DNA of 64,000 bases from Salinibaculum rarum (GTDB taxonomy: Archaea > Halobacteriota > Halobacteria > Halobacteriales > Haloarculaceae). Location of the stretch: the NCBI RefSeq assembly GCF_030505615.1, contig NZ_CP129992.1, positions 2,046,001 through 2,110,000 of the forward strand, read 5' to 3'. The translations under genes were made by a program, and so were the position numbers. Position 1 is the first letter of the stretch. The number at the start of each line of letters is the position of its first letter. Shown here one piece after another: positions 1 through 9,443 of the stretch. The notes under the pieces were generated by a model. It saw only the letters and a program-made list of their open reading frames with translations. It was not told where the DNA came from and did no database searches.

Positions 1-929
1 AGTGCGTGGACCTGGAACTCACGCTCGCGGACGTCGACGGTGACTGTCCCGGGCGTGAGCGTAATCGAGTTTGCGAGTGTCGTCACCGGTAGTCCACGAG
101 GCACTGACGGTTCGATGCGCTCCATGCTCGGGTTGATGGGCAGCGAGGGGTGCAAGACGATGTAGGCGACTTCCAGGTTCGCCTTGGTAATCTCCCACAA
201 CAAGAACGGGACGTACACCAGGAACCGCGCCAGCACTATGACGGAACGTCGTGGATTCAGCGACCCGTTGAGTGTGATATTCGACAACAGTGCCGCGACG
301 ATACCGGCGCTTACGGCGCCAGTCGCGTAGTCGAACGTGCCCGCGAAGCCGCCGATAACCAGGTAAAACAGGTACGAGAGGCCAAACACGGTCAGAAAGT
401 TGATTGCGGAGAACGAACGGCCGAGCAACTGTCGACCGCGAACGGACCGCTGGACCGGTGCCTCCTCGTAACTGATGCTCTCGACTCGGTCAAGTTCTGC
501 GACCAGCGGCGTCAACATCGGCGTACTCGGCCCGGGCTGGAATTCGGGGTCGAGGATAATGTGGCCAAGCGCGTTGCTGTCTGCGTACTCGACGAGCAAT
601 TCGGCGTAGTCGACCGGGCTAAACAGGTACTGGTCGGCGCCGATGACGGCCGTCTTCATCTCGAAGGGCAGTGATTCGTCGTCGTCGATACCAGCGTCCT
701 CGGCTACCCACGCCTCGACGCGCTCTAACAGCGTTTCCTCATCTTCGCCCGCGTCCCCCTCCAGGTCTTGTTTATCCCAGACGACGGGGTAGACGAAGTG
801 GATGGTCACCTCGGCCTCCTCCGCGTCGATGCGGTCCATCGCCTCGCGGACGACATAGCCCACTGTGTTCCGCATCGTCGCGGATTCACCGACGGGGACC
901 AAAATCTTGTCATCGCTCGCGGGACTCAT
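1..929 (-). CDS. mnhE: Monovalent cation/H+ antiporter subunit E (Mrp/Mnh type), partial
   Basis: The gene runs off the left edge, so its C-terminus is missing. Residues 1 to about 130 look like a universal-stress-type cytoplasmic domain (ILVPVGES near the N-terminus). After it come hydrophobic segments (INFLTVFGLSYLFYLVIGGF and the following helix) and the MnhE-type stretch RFLVYVPFLLWEITKANLEV, then VTVDVRERE. MrpE is a small membrane subunit of the multisubunit Na+/H+ antiporter; I recall haloarchaeal forms carrying such an N-terminal extension. The other subunits would lie to the left of the window. The ATG at 929 is the first after a clear upstream gap. Confidence 0.8.
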   Translation of the reverse strand, partial: MSPASDDKILVPVGESATMRNTVGYVVREAMDRIDAEEAEVTIHFVYPVVWDKQDLEGDAGEDEETLLERVEAWVAEDAGIDDDESLPFEMKTAVIGADQYLFSPVDYAELLVEYADSNALGHIILDPEFQPGPSTPMLTPLVAELDRVESISYEEAPVQRSVRGRQLLGRSFSAINFLTVFGLSYLFYLVIGGFAGTFDYATGAVSAGIVAALLSNITLNGSLNPRRSVIVLARFLVYVPFLLWEITKANLEVAYIVLHPSLPINPSMERIEPSVPRGLPVTTLANSITLTPGTVTVDVREREFQVHA

Positions 930-1149
930 TGTCACAACCGTTCGTCGGTACTGATTTAATAATAACTATCTTCACCGCCCTGCGGGAGCGGTGCACATCC
1001 CAGGGCGTGGGAAAATCTTCCGCGCTGGCTTGGCTTCCAGACGACTAGACTGGCCAAAACCCACTCCCACTTGGGAAACGCTCAGGCAAAACAGCGGCTG
1101 GTCCGCGTCGCTACACCCGGCCCGAAATAGCGGAAAAGTAAGTCTTCGA

Positions 1150-1350
1150 TTACGCGGCCAGTGCACTGCCGTCGGATTGACCGAGTCCGACGAGCAGCGC
1201 CGTGGTCATCTGGACGAACATAGCCACGAAGGCGATGAAGAACGTCCCAATTGCCACAGTCAGTAGCAGTTCACTGGCGGCTATTTCGCCGACGACCGCG
1301 ACCAGAATGGCGAATATCTGTACAGTTAGCAGGTGATTGAGTGAATCCAT
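1150..1350 (-). CDS. Small two-helix membrane protein, unknown
   Basis: A 66-residue protein starting MDSLNHLLTVQIFAILVAVV. It has two hydrophobic helices separated by a short polar turn, and a short polar tail. It sits between the antiporter gene and the 3' piece of the disrupted kinase, all on the minus strand. An upstream in-frame ATG at 1401 would add 17 residues, but the internal start gives a normal membrane-protein N-terminus. No family recognised. Confidence 0.5.
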   Translation of the reverse strand: MDSLNHLLTVQIFAILVAVVGEIAASELLLTVAIGTFFIAFVAMFVQMTTALLVGLGQSDGSALAA

Positions 1351-1461
1351 GGTCCTAGTTGGACGAATGTTCTCTACGGTAATAGGACGTGCGAGAGTCA
1401 TGTCGACAGGGTCCCTGCTGACCTGTCTCGTGATGCCGTGTGACTCGATGACGTACTTTCC

Positions 1462-1827
1462 TCACTCCGAGGATGCCCCGGTAGTCGGGAGGCGGAGAGT
1501 CACGACAGAACCGGCGGGGTCGTTCTCGTCGATCTGGATTTCCCCGCCGAAACTCACCACAATCCAGTGGATGAGCCACAGTCCGATACCGGACCCGTGG
1601 TCGATCGCCGTCTCCTCGCCCATCTCGATTGCCATCTGGTCTTCGCTCGGAATCCCCGGGCCGCTATCGGCGACCACTATTTCGACCCACCGGTCGGAGT
1701 CGGTCGGTTGCGTCACGTTGATGTCGACAGCCGGCTTCGACTGTTCCTGGTGTGAGACGGCGTTATCGACGGCTTCCAGGATTGCCACTTTGAGTCGGCT
1801 GTCTGCTTTCACTTCGACGGCAGTCTC
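1462..1827 (-). pseudogene. LOV/PAS histidine kinase, 3' fragment (HATPase domain)
   Basis: This is the ATP-binding catalytic domain of the kinase whose 5' part lies at 2941-4822. It shows an N box (ILEAVDNAVSHQE), a G1 box (VADSGPGIP) and a G2-like box (GSGIGLWLIHWIV). An IS separates the two parts. Removing the IS and one copy of the 10-bp target duplication (1818-1827 or 2941-2950) joins them into one continuous frame of 746 codons, stop included. A GTG at 1812 could start a 116-residue stand-alone domain, but it lacks the phospho-accepting His, so function as a kinase is unlikely. Confidence 0.85.
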
Positions 1828-2940
1828 GGCGGGCGTGCAGAATAGTTAGCACGGCTCTGCTGGCTGATCAGCGATTCTGGAGGATCGATAGGAACTCTCT
1901 CGGAGATGAGGCAGGGACAGTGAGATGTGTCAACCACTACCCTGCCACACCAAGATACGATCACAGAGGTCTTGAAATCACTGGAAACCGAGACAACAGT
2001 ACTATTCGAACATCTTGATCTCCAGTTTCTCTATGAATTCCCCGTGTTCGCCCCCGATCCGCGGGGGCGAACGCGGGAGTTCCATCCACCTGAACTGTTC
2101 CGAGGATTGCTTCACTGCTTCTACAACAGAATCTACGAACCAGAAGCGATGGCTCAAGAACTCGCCAACGATGATGTCTGGCGTGTCTGCGAGTTCGAGC
2201 GACCGCCGTCACGGCGGACGATTGGCCGGTTTATCGACGATCTCTCTGGTGTCGTTGAGGAAGTCTTCTCACGAATTCTCCAGCAAGTGCTCGTCCGAGT
2301 TGAACTGGGTTCTTGCTTTCGGATTGACGGCACCGATGTCCGGGCGCCTCGCCCGGACGAGGATGCCTCGTGGAACTACGACAGTACAGCTGAGGAGACT
2401 TACTACGGCTACGGTTGCTGTCTGGTGACGACCGACAACAACATCCCGATTGCCGCAGAGTTCACAGATGAGAAATCTGTGGACAAGGCGACGGCGAGGC
2501 GCATCACACAGGATGCGCTCGCCGTCAAAAAGCCAGTCACGTTCGTTGGTGACGCAGAGTTCGACATGTTGGACTGGCACGACGACCTGATTGAAGCAGG
2601 CGTCGTGCCAGTGGTTCCGTACAATCCACGGAACACAAATGATCCACCAGATATCGAGTACCGCATCCAGAAACGAATCAAGGAACATAGCGACACTGTC
2701 CGCGTCTGGGAAAAGCAGCTTGACGACACCTACGATAACCGGTCACAGGTCGAAACAGCAATCGGCGTGTGCAAGGATCTCGGCCTCGGGACTCCGCAAG
2801 TCCGAGGCCGAGAACGGGCAAAAACTCACGTCTTCGTCGCTCTCTGTCTTCGTTTGGCTGTCGTCATCGCTAACCATGAACGAGGAGGTGACATCGCAAG
2901 TCCGATCGTTGAGCTATGAGAACTCTTCTGCACGCCCGCC
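1828..2940 (+). mobile_element. IS element, 1113 bp, intact, inserted in a histidine kinase gene
   Basis: Both ends read inward as GGCGGGCGTGCAGAA, so the terminal inverted repeats are at least 15 bp, followed by further partial identity. The element is flanked by a perfect 10-bp direct repeat, cggcagtctc, at 1818-1827 and 2941-2950. It carries one transposase gene that fills most of its length. The exact duplication and exact restoration of the host frame indicate a recent simple insertion. A 10-bp duplication fits the IS4-like ISH8 group as I remember it, but I cannot assign the family firmly. Confidence 0.92.
1927..2919 (+). CDS. DDE transposase of the 1113-bp IS
   Basis: A 330-residue transposase starting at GTG 1927. 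The likely catalytic triad is visible: Asp in FRIDGTDV, Asp in VGDAEFDML and Glu in SQVETAIGV. The N-terminus (HPPELFRGLLHCFYNRIYEP) is typical of IS4/IS5-like enzymes with a helical dimerisation region. It catalyses cut-and-paste movement of its own element. The reading frame is intact and reaches within 25 bp of the right end. Its C-terminal motif ALCLRLAVVIANHERG recurs in decayed form in the 27.0-27.2 kb MITE and possibly at 52.9 kb. Confidence 0.92.
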   Translation: MSTTTLPHQDTITEVLKSLETETTVLFEHLDLQFLYEFPVFAPDPRGRTREFHPPELFRGLLHCFYNRIYEPEAMAQELANDDVWRVCEFERPPSRRTIGRFIDDLSGVVEEVFSRILQQVLVRVELGSCFRIDGTDVRAPRPDEDASWNYDSTAEETYYGYGCCLVTTDNNIPIAAEFTDEKSVDKATARRITQDALAVKKPVTFVGDAEFDMLDWHDDLIEAGVVPVVPYNPRNTNDPPDIEYRIQKRIKEHSDTVRVWEKQLDDTYDNRSQVETAIGVCKDLGLGTPQVRGRERAKTHVFVALCLRLAVVIANHERGGDIASPIVEL

Positions 2941-4822
2941 CGGCAGTCTCGGGAACCGAAACGGAAATTGAGGCGTCCGGGTACGTCTCATCGAACTCCG
3001 GTTCGAGGTCTGCCACCAGTGCTGCGATGTCACAGGTCGTCTCGGTATCGACTTCCTGCTGGAACACGGACCGAACGGTACTCACCTTCTCACTGAGCGT
3101 TTGCAGTCGCTCGACCCGGTTCTGGATAGCGGCGACGTTGGCCCGCAACGCTTCGCCCTCGAGTTCGTCGTAGAGGACGGACGCGTTCCCCTGAACGACG
3201 GTTATCGCGTTCCGGAGATTGTGTCGCAAAATTCGGTTGAGCACGTCGAGTCGCTGCTCACGCAGCCAGCGCCTGTTGATGTCGGATTCGACCCCCACGA
3301 AGTGCGTAATCTCCCCGTTCTCGTCGGTAATCGGCGCGATGGTCTGGTCGACGTGATACAGTTCTCCGGACTTCCGTCGGTTGATGAGTTCCGTCTCCCA
3401 GACATCGCCGTCGAGAATGGTGTCCCACATCTGCTCGTAAAACTCCTCGTCGTGTTTTCCGGATTTGATGATTCTGGGCGTCAGTCCAACGGCCTCGTCG
3501 TAGGTGTAGCCGGTGTCTCGCTCGTAGGCCGGATTGACGTATTCTATCGTTCCGTTCCGGTCTGTAATGACGACGCCGTGACCGGCCTGTTCGACGGCTT
3601 CCCGGAACAGTTCTAACCGCTGTTCGTGTTCTTTGCGCTCTGTCACGTTCTGCTGGAAGCCGACGTAGTGGGTGACTTCGCCGTCGCTGTCCCGAACCGG
3701 GGTAATCTCGACTCTGTTCCAGAACTCCGTGCCGTCCTTGCGATAGTTTCGAAGCTCGACCGACACCGGCTCGTGGGCGGCGATGGCGTCGCGCATCTTC
3801 GCAATGCTCGCTTCGCTCGTCTCCTCTCCCTGGAGGAATCGGCAGTTTCGACCGACGACGTCCGACTCCGAGTAGCCGGTCACCTCTTCGAACTGCTCGT
3901 TTGCGTAGACTATCGGGTTGTCCGGCTGTGAGGGGTCAGTGATGACGACGCCAATCGGAGCCGTGTCCATCGCCCGGGTCTTGAGATTGAGGTTCTGTTC
4001 TCGCCGTCGGCGTCTGGTGACATCCCGGATGAACGCCACAAAGCGAGCACTGCTGTCGTCTTCCCTGGCAACTTTCCGCACCCAGACCTCGGCTGGATAC
4101 GTCGTCCCGTCCTTGCGACGGTGGGTTCCACTCAGTTCGAGTCGCTGGAGTTGTCCGGACTCCATCGATTGCCATTTCTCTCGTAGCGACTCCGCCTCGA
4201 GTCCGACCTCGATGTCAGAAATCGCGCGCGACCGCAACTCCGCTTGCGTGTACCCGAGCATGTCCGCAAGCGTCTCGTTGGCGTCGAGAATCTCTCCCGT
4301 CTCGTCGTGGAGGACGATTCCGTCCGGCGCAGTATCGAACAGGTCCAGTCGGTCTCGATTCCAGTCTGGGGCGTCTGCTGTGCCCGACGTTTCGGACCGT
4401 TCGCTGGCGACACCGACCAGTCGTCTCACGTCCCCACCGTCCACGACCGGGGTCAGTGTCGTGTCCCACTCGACCCGCCCCGCCGGGTAGTCGACCGTCT
4501 GTTCGTACTCGAGTGGCTCACCGCGCTCGACACACTCGCGAAACCGTCCTGTGAGCGCTGCCCCACTTTCCTCCCCCAGTATCGCCCGAGGGCTTTTCCC
4601 GAGAAACTCTTCGGTCGTAATCCCCGTCTGGCGTTCGTGGGCCGAATTGTTCCGGCGAAATCCGAAGTCAATCCCTGCCTCCTCGGACTCGACGTCGTAG
4701 ACGAAAACTGGTCTGTCGATAGTTTCGAGAAGAACGTCACACTCAGACTGTGTAACGGACGAGTTGCCATCCCCAGTGGCCCGCGACGACGCCCGGTCCC
4801 CCGTCGTTTCCTGCCTGTCCAT
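2941..4822 (-). pseudogene. LOV/PAS sensor histidine kinase, 5' fragment, split by an IS
   Basis: About 627 codons of a soluble sensor kinase with no membrane helix. It holds four PAS-type modules (roughly residues 25-140, 150-270, 280-395, 400-525), then the dimerisation/phosphoacceptor helix with RHNLRN near residue 535. The third PAS contains GRNCRFLQGEE followed by NYRKDGTEFWN, the signature of a flavin-binding LOV blue-light domain with its adduct-forming Cys. The IS removes the HATPase domain, found at 1462-1827. An upstream TATA-like box (ttataaag) lies just before the start. Before disruption it would have signalled, probably in response to blue light or redox, to an unlinked response regulator. 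Confidence 0.88.
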
Positions 4823-4917
4823 GGTCCCACTATTATCTTACTTTATAAGAATCGTGTGATAGGTACTCCGGAGGCAAACGGGATAGCTACTTTACACATC
4901 AGTGCTAACAAGACGTC

Positions 4918-5088
4918 ATGGGTCTCAAACACGACCTCACGAACGGCATCATCTCGCTCGTCATCGGCGTCGCGATTACAAAACTGACCGCCTCCGATGA
5001 CGGCCCGTACGACCTCTCTGACGTGCTGCTTTCGGTCGCCGTCGCCTCGTTTTTCTCCGGGTTTTTCACCAGTTACTTCGCAAAGTGA
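4918..5088 (+). CDS. Small membrane protein, 56 aa, unknown
   Basis: Reads MGLKHDLTNGIISLVIGVAI and ends with a second hydrophobic helix (LLSVAVASFFSGFFTSYFAK). It has two membrane segments joined by an acidic loop (ASDDGPYDLSD). It is divergent from the kinase, and an AT-rich spacer with promoter potential lies between the two starts. Frame and codon usage look genuine for a haloarchaeon. Function unknown. Confidence 0.6.
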   Translation: MGLKHDLTNGIISLVIGVAITKLTASDDGPYDLSDVLLSVAVASFFSGFFTSYFAK

Positions 5089-5173
5089 ACCCGACACCTG
5101 TGTTCTGGAACGACACTCGCGGCCGAGGCGAAACGGGTGGCAGGACCACACGAGGCACCGTCCAGCGTAGTCC

Positions 5174-6061
5174 ATGGCCGGAGCTGACGTGACCGACCCG
5201 AGCGACAGTGACAGCGTCGTGGTCCTGACTGGCGCGACGAGTGGCATCGGTCGCGTCGCAGCGACCGACCTGGCTTCTCGCGGTGCGACGGTCGCAGCCA
5301 TCGGTCGGAATCGGGACCGTGGCGAGCGGCTGGCCGACCGGAGTTCTGACCTGGCAGGGACGATTCGGTTTCACCGTGCCGACCTCGCGACACAGCGGGC
5401 TGTCCGCGACCTCGCCACAGACCTTCTGGACTCGTACGACCGAATCGACGTGCTCGCCCACAACGCTGGGCTCTCGGCAGGGACCCGCGGAGAAACTCCG
5501 GATGGAATCGAACGCACGCTTGCAGTCAACCATCTGGCGCCGTATCTGCTGACCCACGAACTGCTCGACCGCCTCGTCGAGACGCCGCCGTCGCGAATCG
5601 TGGTCACTGCCTCTGACATTCACCGGCGTGCGACGCTGGATTTCGACGACCTTCAGTTTACCAGCGAGTACGATTCGCTACAGGCGTACGCCCGGTCGAA
5701 GCTCGCGAACATCGCTTTCACGTTGGAACTGGCCGACCGCCTCTCCGGAACGCAGGTGACAGCGAACTGTTTTCACCCTGGATTCGTTCCGTCCACGAAC
5801 CTGTTCCGGGAGGCGCCGCTCCGGACGCGACTCGCGGTTCGCGCTGCAGCCCTCGTTCCCGGCGTCGGCACGACACAACAGGACGGGGCCGACCGCTTGC
5901 TCCGACTTGCGACGGCTCCCGAATACGAAACCCAGACGGGGCAGTACGTCGGTGGCGACGGCCCGCTCACTCCCGACGAGGAAGCGCGGGACCAGGGGGT
6001 GCGCGACCGCCTCTGGGCGGTCAGTGCCGACCTCGTCGGCGTCGACTCCGACTGGCCCTGA
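5174..6061 (+). CDS. SDR-family oxidoreductase
   Basis: A 295-residue short-chain dehydrogenase/reductase. It has the nucleotide-binding motif TGATSGIG near residue 18, NAG at the end of beta-4 (AHNAGLSAGTRGE), a Ser in the VVTASDIH strand and the catalytic YxxxK as YARSKLAN. This is the long-chain, retinol-dehydrogenase/WW-oxidoreductase-like branch, which reduces or oxidises carbonyl/alcohol groups with NAD(P)H; the Arg-containing TGxxxGIG environment suggests NADP(H). Cytoplasmic. It is followed after about 170 bp by a flavin oxidoreductase on the same strand, but there is no tight operon. Substrate not deducible. Confidence 0.88.
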   Translation: MAGADVTDPSDSDSVVVLTGATSGIGRVAATDLASRGATVAAIGRNRDRGERLADRSSDLAGTIRFHRADLATQRAVRDLATDLLDSYDRIDVLAHNAGLSAGTRGETPDGIERTLAVNHLAPYLLTHELLDRLVETPPSRIVVTASDIHRRATLDFDDLQFTSEYDSLQAYARSKLANIAFTLELADRLSGTQVTANCFHPGFVPSTNLFREAPLRTRLAVRAAALVPGVGTTQQDGADRLLRLATAPEYETQTGQYVGGDGPLTPDEEARDQGVRDRLWAVSADLVGVDSDWP

Positions 6062-6233
6062 GCGGCATCGAATCCGCTCGCTGGGGAAGCATTGGGGCCC
6101 GGTGGACGTGTAGGCAGACTATGACAGATTAGGACGAGCGGTTTCGAACGGGGCCACGAGCAGTCGTGACCGCTGGAAGTTGCCAGCCAAAAGCGAGTGG
6201 ACTATTCACATCGACACCGTACGTGGGTCCAAG

Positions 6234-7349
6234 ATGCTGTTCGACTCAACGTCACTGGGTGAAGTGGAACTTGACAACCGCGTCGGCCTGGCGCCGATGA
6301 CACGGGTGAGCGCAACGGCCGACGGGCGGGCAACCGACGAGATGGCACAGTACTACGCGAAGTTCGCCGAGGGTGGCTTTTCGTTTCTCGTGACAGAGGG
6401 CGTCTACACCGACGACGCGTACAGTAAGGGCTATCTCAACCAGCCGGGGCTCGTCACCGCCGACCACGTCGACGCGTGGACATCGGTCATCGACGCTGTG
6501 CACGATGCTGGCTCAGCAATATTCGCACAACTGATGCACTGTGGCGCACAGACACAGGGAATTCCGCCGTCGCAGGACGACGAGGCGATTGCCCCGTCGC
6601 CGGTTCAACCGAACGGCGAGAAGTCGGAGGCGTACGGCGGGAGTGGCCCGTATCCGGTTCCGAAAGAAGCGACCAAGGAGGACCTCGAGACTGCGCGTGA
6701 GGGCTTCGTCACGGCAGCACAGAACGCCGACGACGCTGGCTTCGACGGCGTGGAGATTCACGGTGCGAACGGCTACTTCCTCAACGAATTCCTCTCGACG
6801 ACGATGAACCAGCGTGACGACGAGTACGGCGGTGACCCGTCCAACCGTGTTCGGTATCCCGCTGAAGTCGTCTCTGCGATTGCAGACGCGGTCCCAGAAG
6901 AGTTCATCGTCGGCATTCGGGTGTCACAGACGATGGTCACCGACGACGAGTATCAGTGGCCCGAAGGCGAGGACGCGGCGGAAGTCTTCTTCGAGGAACT
7001 GTCGGCCGCTGGTGCAGATTACATTCACACGACAGAACCCGATGCTACCACCCCGACTTTCGGGGCCGACGGGCCGACTCTCGCCGAGGCTGCCGTCGAA
7101 TACGTCACTGACGACACGGTCGTCATCGCGAACGGCGGTCTGGGAACGCCTGAAGCGGCACGCACTGCCATCGACAAGGGTGCAGACCTCCTGACGCTCG
7201 CGACGGGTGCGCTTGCAAACCCCGACTGGCCAACGCGTGTCGCCGACGGCCGAGACCTGGCGGATTTCGACTATCGATCGTTTCTCTCGCCGGAAGCCAC
7301 GATTTCCGAGCACGAACTCTCAATCGACGCGCCGCCTGCCGACAACTGA
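6234..7349 (+). CDS. NADH:flavin oxidoreductase, old yellow enzyme family
   Basis: A 371-residue FMN-dependent ene-reductase-type TIM barrel. It shows LAPMTR near the N-terminus, LMHCGAQ in the second strand region, the hallmark DGVEIHGANGYFLNEFLS and GIRVSQ. Family members reduce activated C=C bonds or nitro groups using NAD(P)H. The start at 6234 (MLFDSTSLGE) fits the family; an upstream ATG at 6180 adds an atypical 18 residues. The gene is complete and probably cytoplasmic. No regulator is linked apart from the ArsR fragment immediately downstream. Confidence 0.88.
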   Translation: MLFDSTSLGEVELDNRVGLAPMTRVSATADGRATDEMAQYYAKFAEGGFSFLVTEGVYTDDAYSKGYLNQPGLVTADHVDAWTSVIDAVHDAGSAIFAQLMHCGAQTQGIPPSQDDEAIAPSPVQPNGEKSEAYGGSGPYPVPKEATKEDLETAREGFVTAAQNADDAGFDGVEIHGANGYFLNEFLSTTMNQRDDEYGGDPSNRVRYPAEVVSAIADAVPEEFIVGIRVSQTMVTDDEYQWPEGEDAAEVFFEELSAAGADYIHTTEPDATTPTFGADGPTLAEAAVEYVTDDTVVIANGGLGTPEAARTAIDKGADLLTLATGALANPDWPTRVADGRDLADFDYRSFLSPEATISEHELSIDAPPADN

Positions 7350-7377
7350 GTCATACCCTCCCAAACCGGCCGTGTAG

Positions 7378-7554
7378 CTCCTCTGGATATCTCCGCCGAC
7401 GGTTGCCAGTCTCCTTCGGGAACTCAAAGACGCGGGGCTGGTGAAAACGCGACGCCAGGGAAAGTGGACCTACTACAGAATCGGGGACAGCGCCGTGCTC
7501 CAGTTGCCCGACATCGCCAACGCGCTCACTGAGAGCATGACTAATTTCTGGTGA
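7378..7554 (+). pseudogene. ArsR-type winged-helix regulator, C-terminal fragment
   Basis: An in-frame stop at 7375 is followed by a stretch reading ISPPTVASLLRELKDAGLVK then RRQGKWTYYRI, the recognition helix and wing of ArsR/SmtB-like repressors, and it ends at a natural TGA. The N-terminal helices and any metal-binding ELCVCDL motif are absent and there is no plausible start codon. It is best read as the tail of a decayed regulator. Nothing intact to regulate is evident except the neighbouring oxidoreductase. Confidence 0.75.
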
Positions 7555-7653
7555 GTGGTTCGGGGGTCGTAGTCGGTGACGCCCCGGTTCTGTGTGGCGG
7601 ACGCGAACCCGGTTGAGGATAAAGAATAAATTCCTGTCAGGGGAGCATCCGGT

Positions 7654-8772
7654 ATGACGGACGATGACGGCACCGATTCTGACGCCTCGACCGTCGGGAC
7701 AGCACCGAAGCAAGCGAGCCAGGTGAATCCACCGCTGGCCGGCACGCTCCGCGACGAGACCTCGGAACTCTGGCTCGACCAGTTCGCCCGCTATCTCGGC
7801 TTCGGACGCCTCAGTGCTTTTTTCAACATCTCTCTCCCACCGTCGTATCTGTACGCCATCGTAACTGTCGTCGGCTGGACGCTTACCTCCGCGGGTGCCG
7901 ATATTCTGGTGTTCGATAACACACCAATCTACGTGCGAAACCCGTACTTTCTGCTCCAGCCATTTGTTCTGCTCGTCGGTGTCTTCGGTGCCCACGCGCT
8001 CGACCGCTCGTATCGACAGGTAATCGACGAAATGCAACTGCGAGAACGGTCTTCGAACCCGGGACAGTTTGTCGACCTGATTCCCAGGTGGCTCCCGTGG
8101 GCTCTGTTTGCCACCGCAGCGGGACTGCAACTCGTCAGGACCTACGCTGACTTTGCGAACTTCACTACCGTCGGCGTCGTGGCAAACGGCCTGGTGTTTC
8201 CGTTCGTGTACGCGCCTATCATCGTTCAGTTTCTGGTTGTCTATGTGACAATCGAGTTCAGTCTGCCGTGGCGGCTGTACAAGTCCGATGTCAGCGTCCA
8301 TTTCCTCGACCCACACGGCGTCGGTGGTCTCCGGCCTATCGGCGAATTGATCAAGAAAGCGTATTATTACGTCGTTGGCGGCCTCATCGCGTACGCACTG
8401 ATAACCTACGCTCCCGGTGTCAGTGGATGGGAAATATCGACGACAGCGGGGGCGATATTTACCGGAGTCTGGCTGTCCACGATCGCCACTGTCGCGTTCG
8501 CTGTCCTCTTGCTCCACCGGTTTCTCCACCGCGAGAAGCGGAAAGAACTGTACAAGCTCGAAGCCGAGCTACACACCCACATCGAGAACCCCTGGGAGGT
8601 GCGAAACTATACTGTCCCCGACGACGCCACGGAAACTGTCGAAGACATTCGACAGCGGATACAGGAAGTGAGTTCGACACGAGAGTATCCGGCGACGTTC
8701 AGTATCTGGACACAGCTGCTCCTCTCCGTTGCAGTTCCCAAAGCTCTACAACTGTTCCTGGCAGGTGTCTAA
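7654..8772 (+). CDS. Multi-pass membrane protein, paralogue of the gene at 14538-15629
   Basis: A 372-residue protein with an acidic N-terminus, two hydrophobic hairpins, a conserved cytoplasmic-looking segment (HFLDPHGVGGLRPIGELIKK), two further helices and a polar C-terminal domain. It ends STREYPATFSIWTQLLLSVA followed by a last hydrophobic stretch. The gene at 14538-15629 encodes a clear paralogue with the same order of segments (FFYDPRKMGGFAKVGELLKR; ATREYPSTFTMWTQIGIS). The two are convergent and enclose about 6 kb. An AT-rich box (aaagaataaatt) lies about 25 bp upstream. No known family or function. Confidence 0.75.
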   Translation: MTDDDGTDSDASTVGTAPKQASQVNPPLAGTLRDETSELWLDQFARYLGFGRLSAFFNISLPPSYLYAIVTVVGWTLTSAGADILVFDNTPIYVRNPYFLLQPFVLLVGVFGAHALDRSYRQVIDEMQLRERSSNPGQFVDLIPRWLPWALFATAAGLQLVRTYADFANFTTVGVVANGLVFPFVYAPIIVQFLVVYVTIEFSLPWRLYKSDVSVHFLDPHGVGGLRPIGELIKKAYYYVVGGLIAYALITYAPGVSGWEISTTAGAIFTGVWLSTIATVAFAVLLLHRFLHREKRKELYKLEAELHTHIENPWEVRNYTVPDDATETVEDIRQRIQEVSSTREYPATFSIWTQLLLSVAVPKALQLFLAGV

Positions 8773-8791
8773 ACGAAAAGCAGCGCGAGTT

Positions 8792-8813
8792 CCCCGCCCC
8801 ACCGTGGGCGGGG
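8792..8813. repeat. GC hairpin 1 with CACCGT loop
   Basis: Stem CCCCGCCC / GGGCGGGG around loop CACCGT. It lies just after the stop of the membrane protein gene, so it could also act in 3'-end formation. The same loop recurs in the hairpin at 9127-9148. Confidence 0.6.
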
Positions 8814-9126
8814 GTGAAGCGCGTTCGCTCCGCTGCACAATCCATACGTTGAAGTTGATGTGAAGCAATAATTGATGTACGGGAGCCACGTTATCCGCCT
8901 CGCAAAACACCGAGAGGTTGCGCCGGGCTGTGTCGGGCGGTGGTGAAGCCGCTGACCTCCACGGACACGCCACCTACGGCAGCACTAGACGACCTCTAGT
9001 GCGGTAGGAGCCACAGCGTGTTCGGGTGTTATTGCTCCCACACGACCCTTCGGGGAGTGCGGAGGGAATTAAATTCGCCTGCCGCCGGTACGCTCCCCGG
9101 TTTCGGGGAGAGGCCAAACGGCGAAG

Positions 9127-9148
9127 CCCCGCGCCACCGTGCGCGGGG
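9127..9148. repeat. GC hairpin 2 with CACCGT loop
   Basis: Stem CCCCGCGC / GCGCGGGG around loop CACCGT, in the same orientation as the hairpin 335 bp upstream. The stem sequences differ but the architecture and loop are kept, which argues for a shared mobile-element origin. Confidence 0.6.
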
Positions 9149-9443
9149 TACTTCACTCTACACCGATGGACCGCTCTGCGGAGCGCCCTGTCGTGCCTGC
9201 CCCCGGTCTCGTCGGTCCGGTCGCGACCTCCTAATTCGTGGCGCGTTCGTCCCGGACATGCCGAGGGCAACGGCATCTGCGGAGTACAAACCCGTCGCTT
9301 GTGGCCCCACTCGAACGGGTACTTTCTTGACTGAAAGACCGACTGACGACTCGCGGCGGATGTCCCAGCCGTTCCAGAGGAAACTATTGGTGCGTTCACA
9401 TAAATTTATTAGTGAGCGATGTGTTGGCCACCATGAATGTTCC

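Larger units (their letters stand above)
8773..9443. other. Non-coding stretch with two matching GC hairpins, possible IS200/IS605 debris
   Basis: No convincing gene in 670 bp. Two hairpins at 8792-8813 and 9127-9148 share an 8-bp GC stem and an identical 6-nt loop, and there is a further inverted repeat at 8983-9001 (cactaga/tctagtg). Minus-strand frames across 9000-9330 look like eroded coding sequence, with several Cys and His, but contain stops. IS200/IS605-type (TnpB) elements end in such hairpins, so this may be one or two decayed ends. That is an inference from architecture only. Confidence 0.35.

Noticed and set aside
7351..8529. 392-codon open frame on the minus strand
   Set aside because: It is the antisense shadow of the membrane protein gene 7654-8772, with Arg/Gly/Asp-rich non-protein composition.
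9018..9443. Upstream extension of the haem peroxidase frame
   Set aside because: It runs through the hairpin region, lacks family similarity and is basic and low-complexity; ATG 9444 is the natural start.
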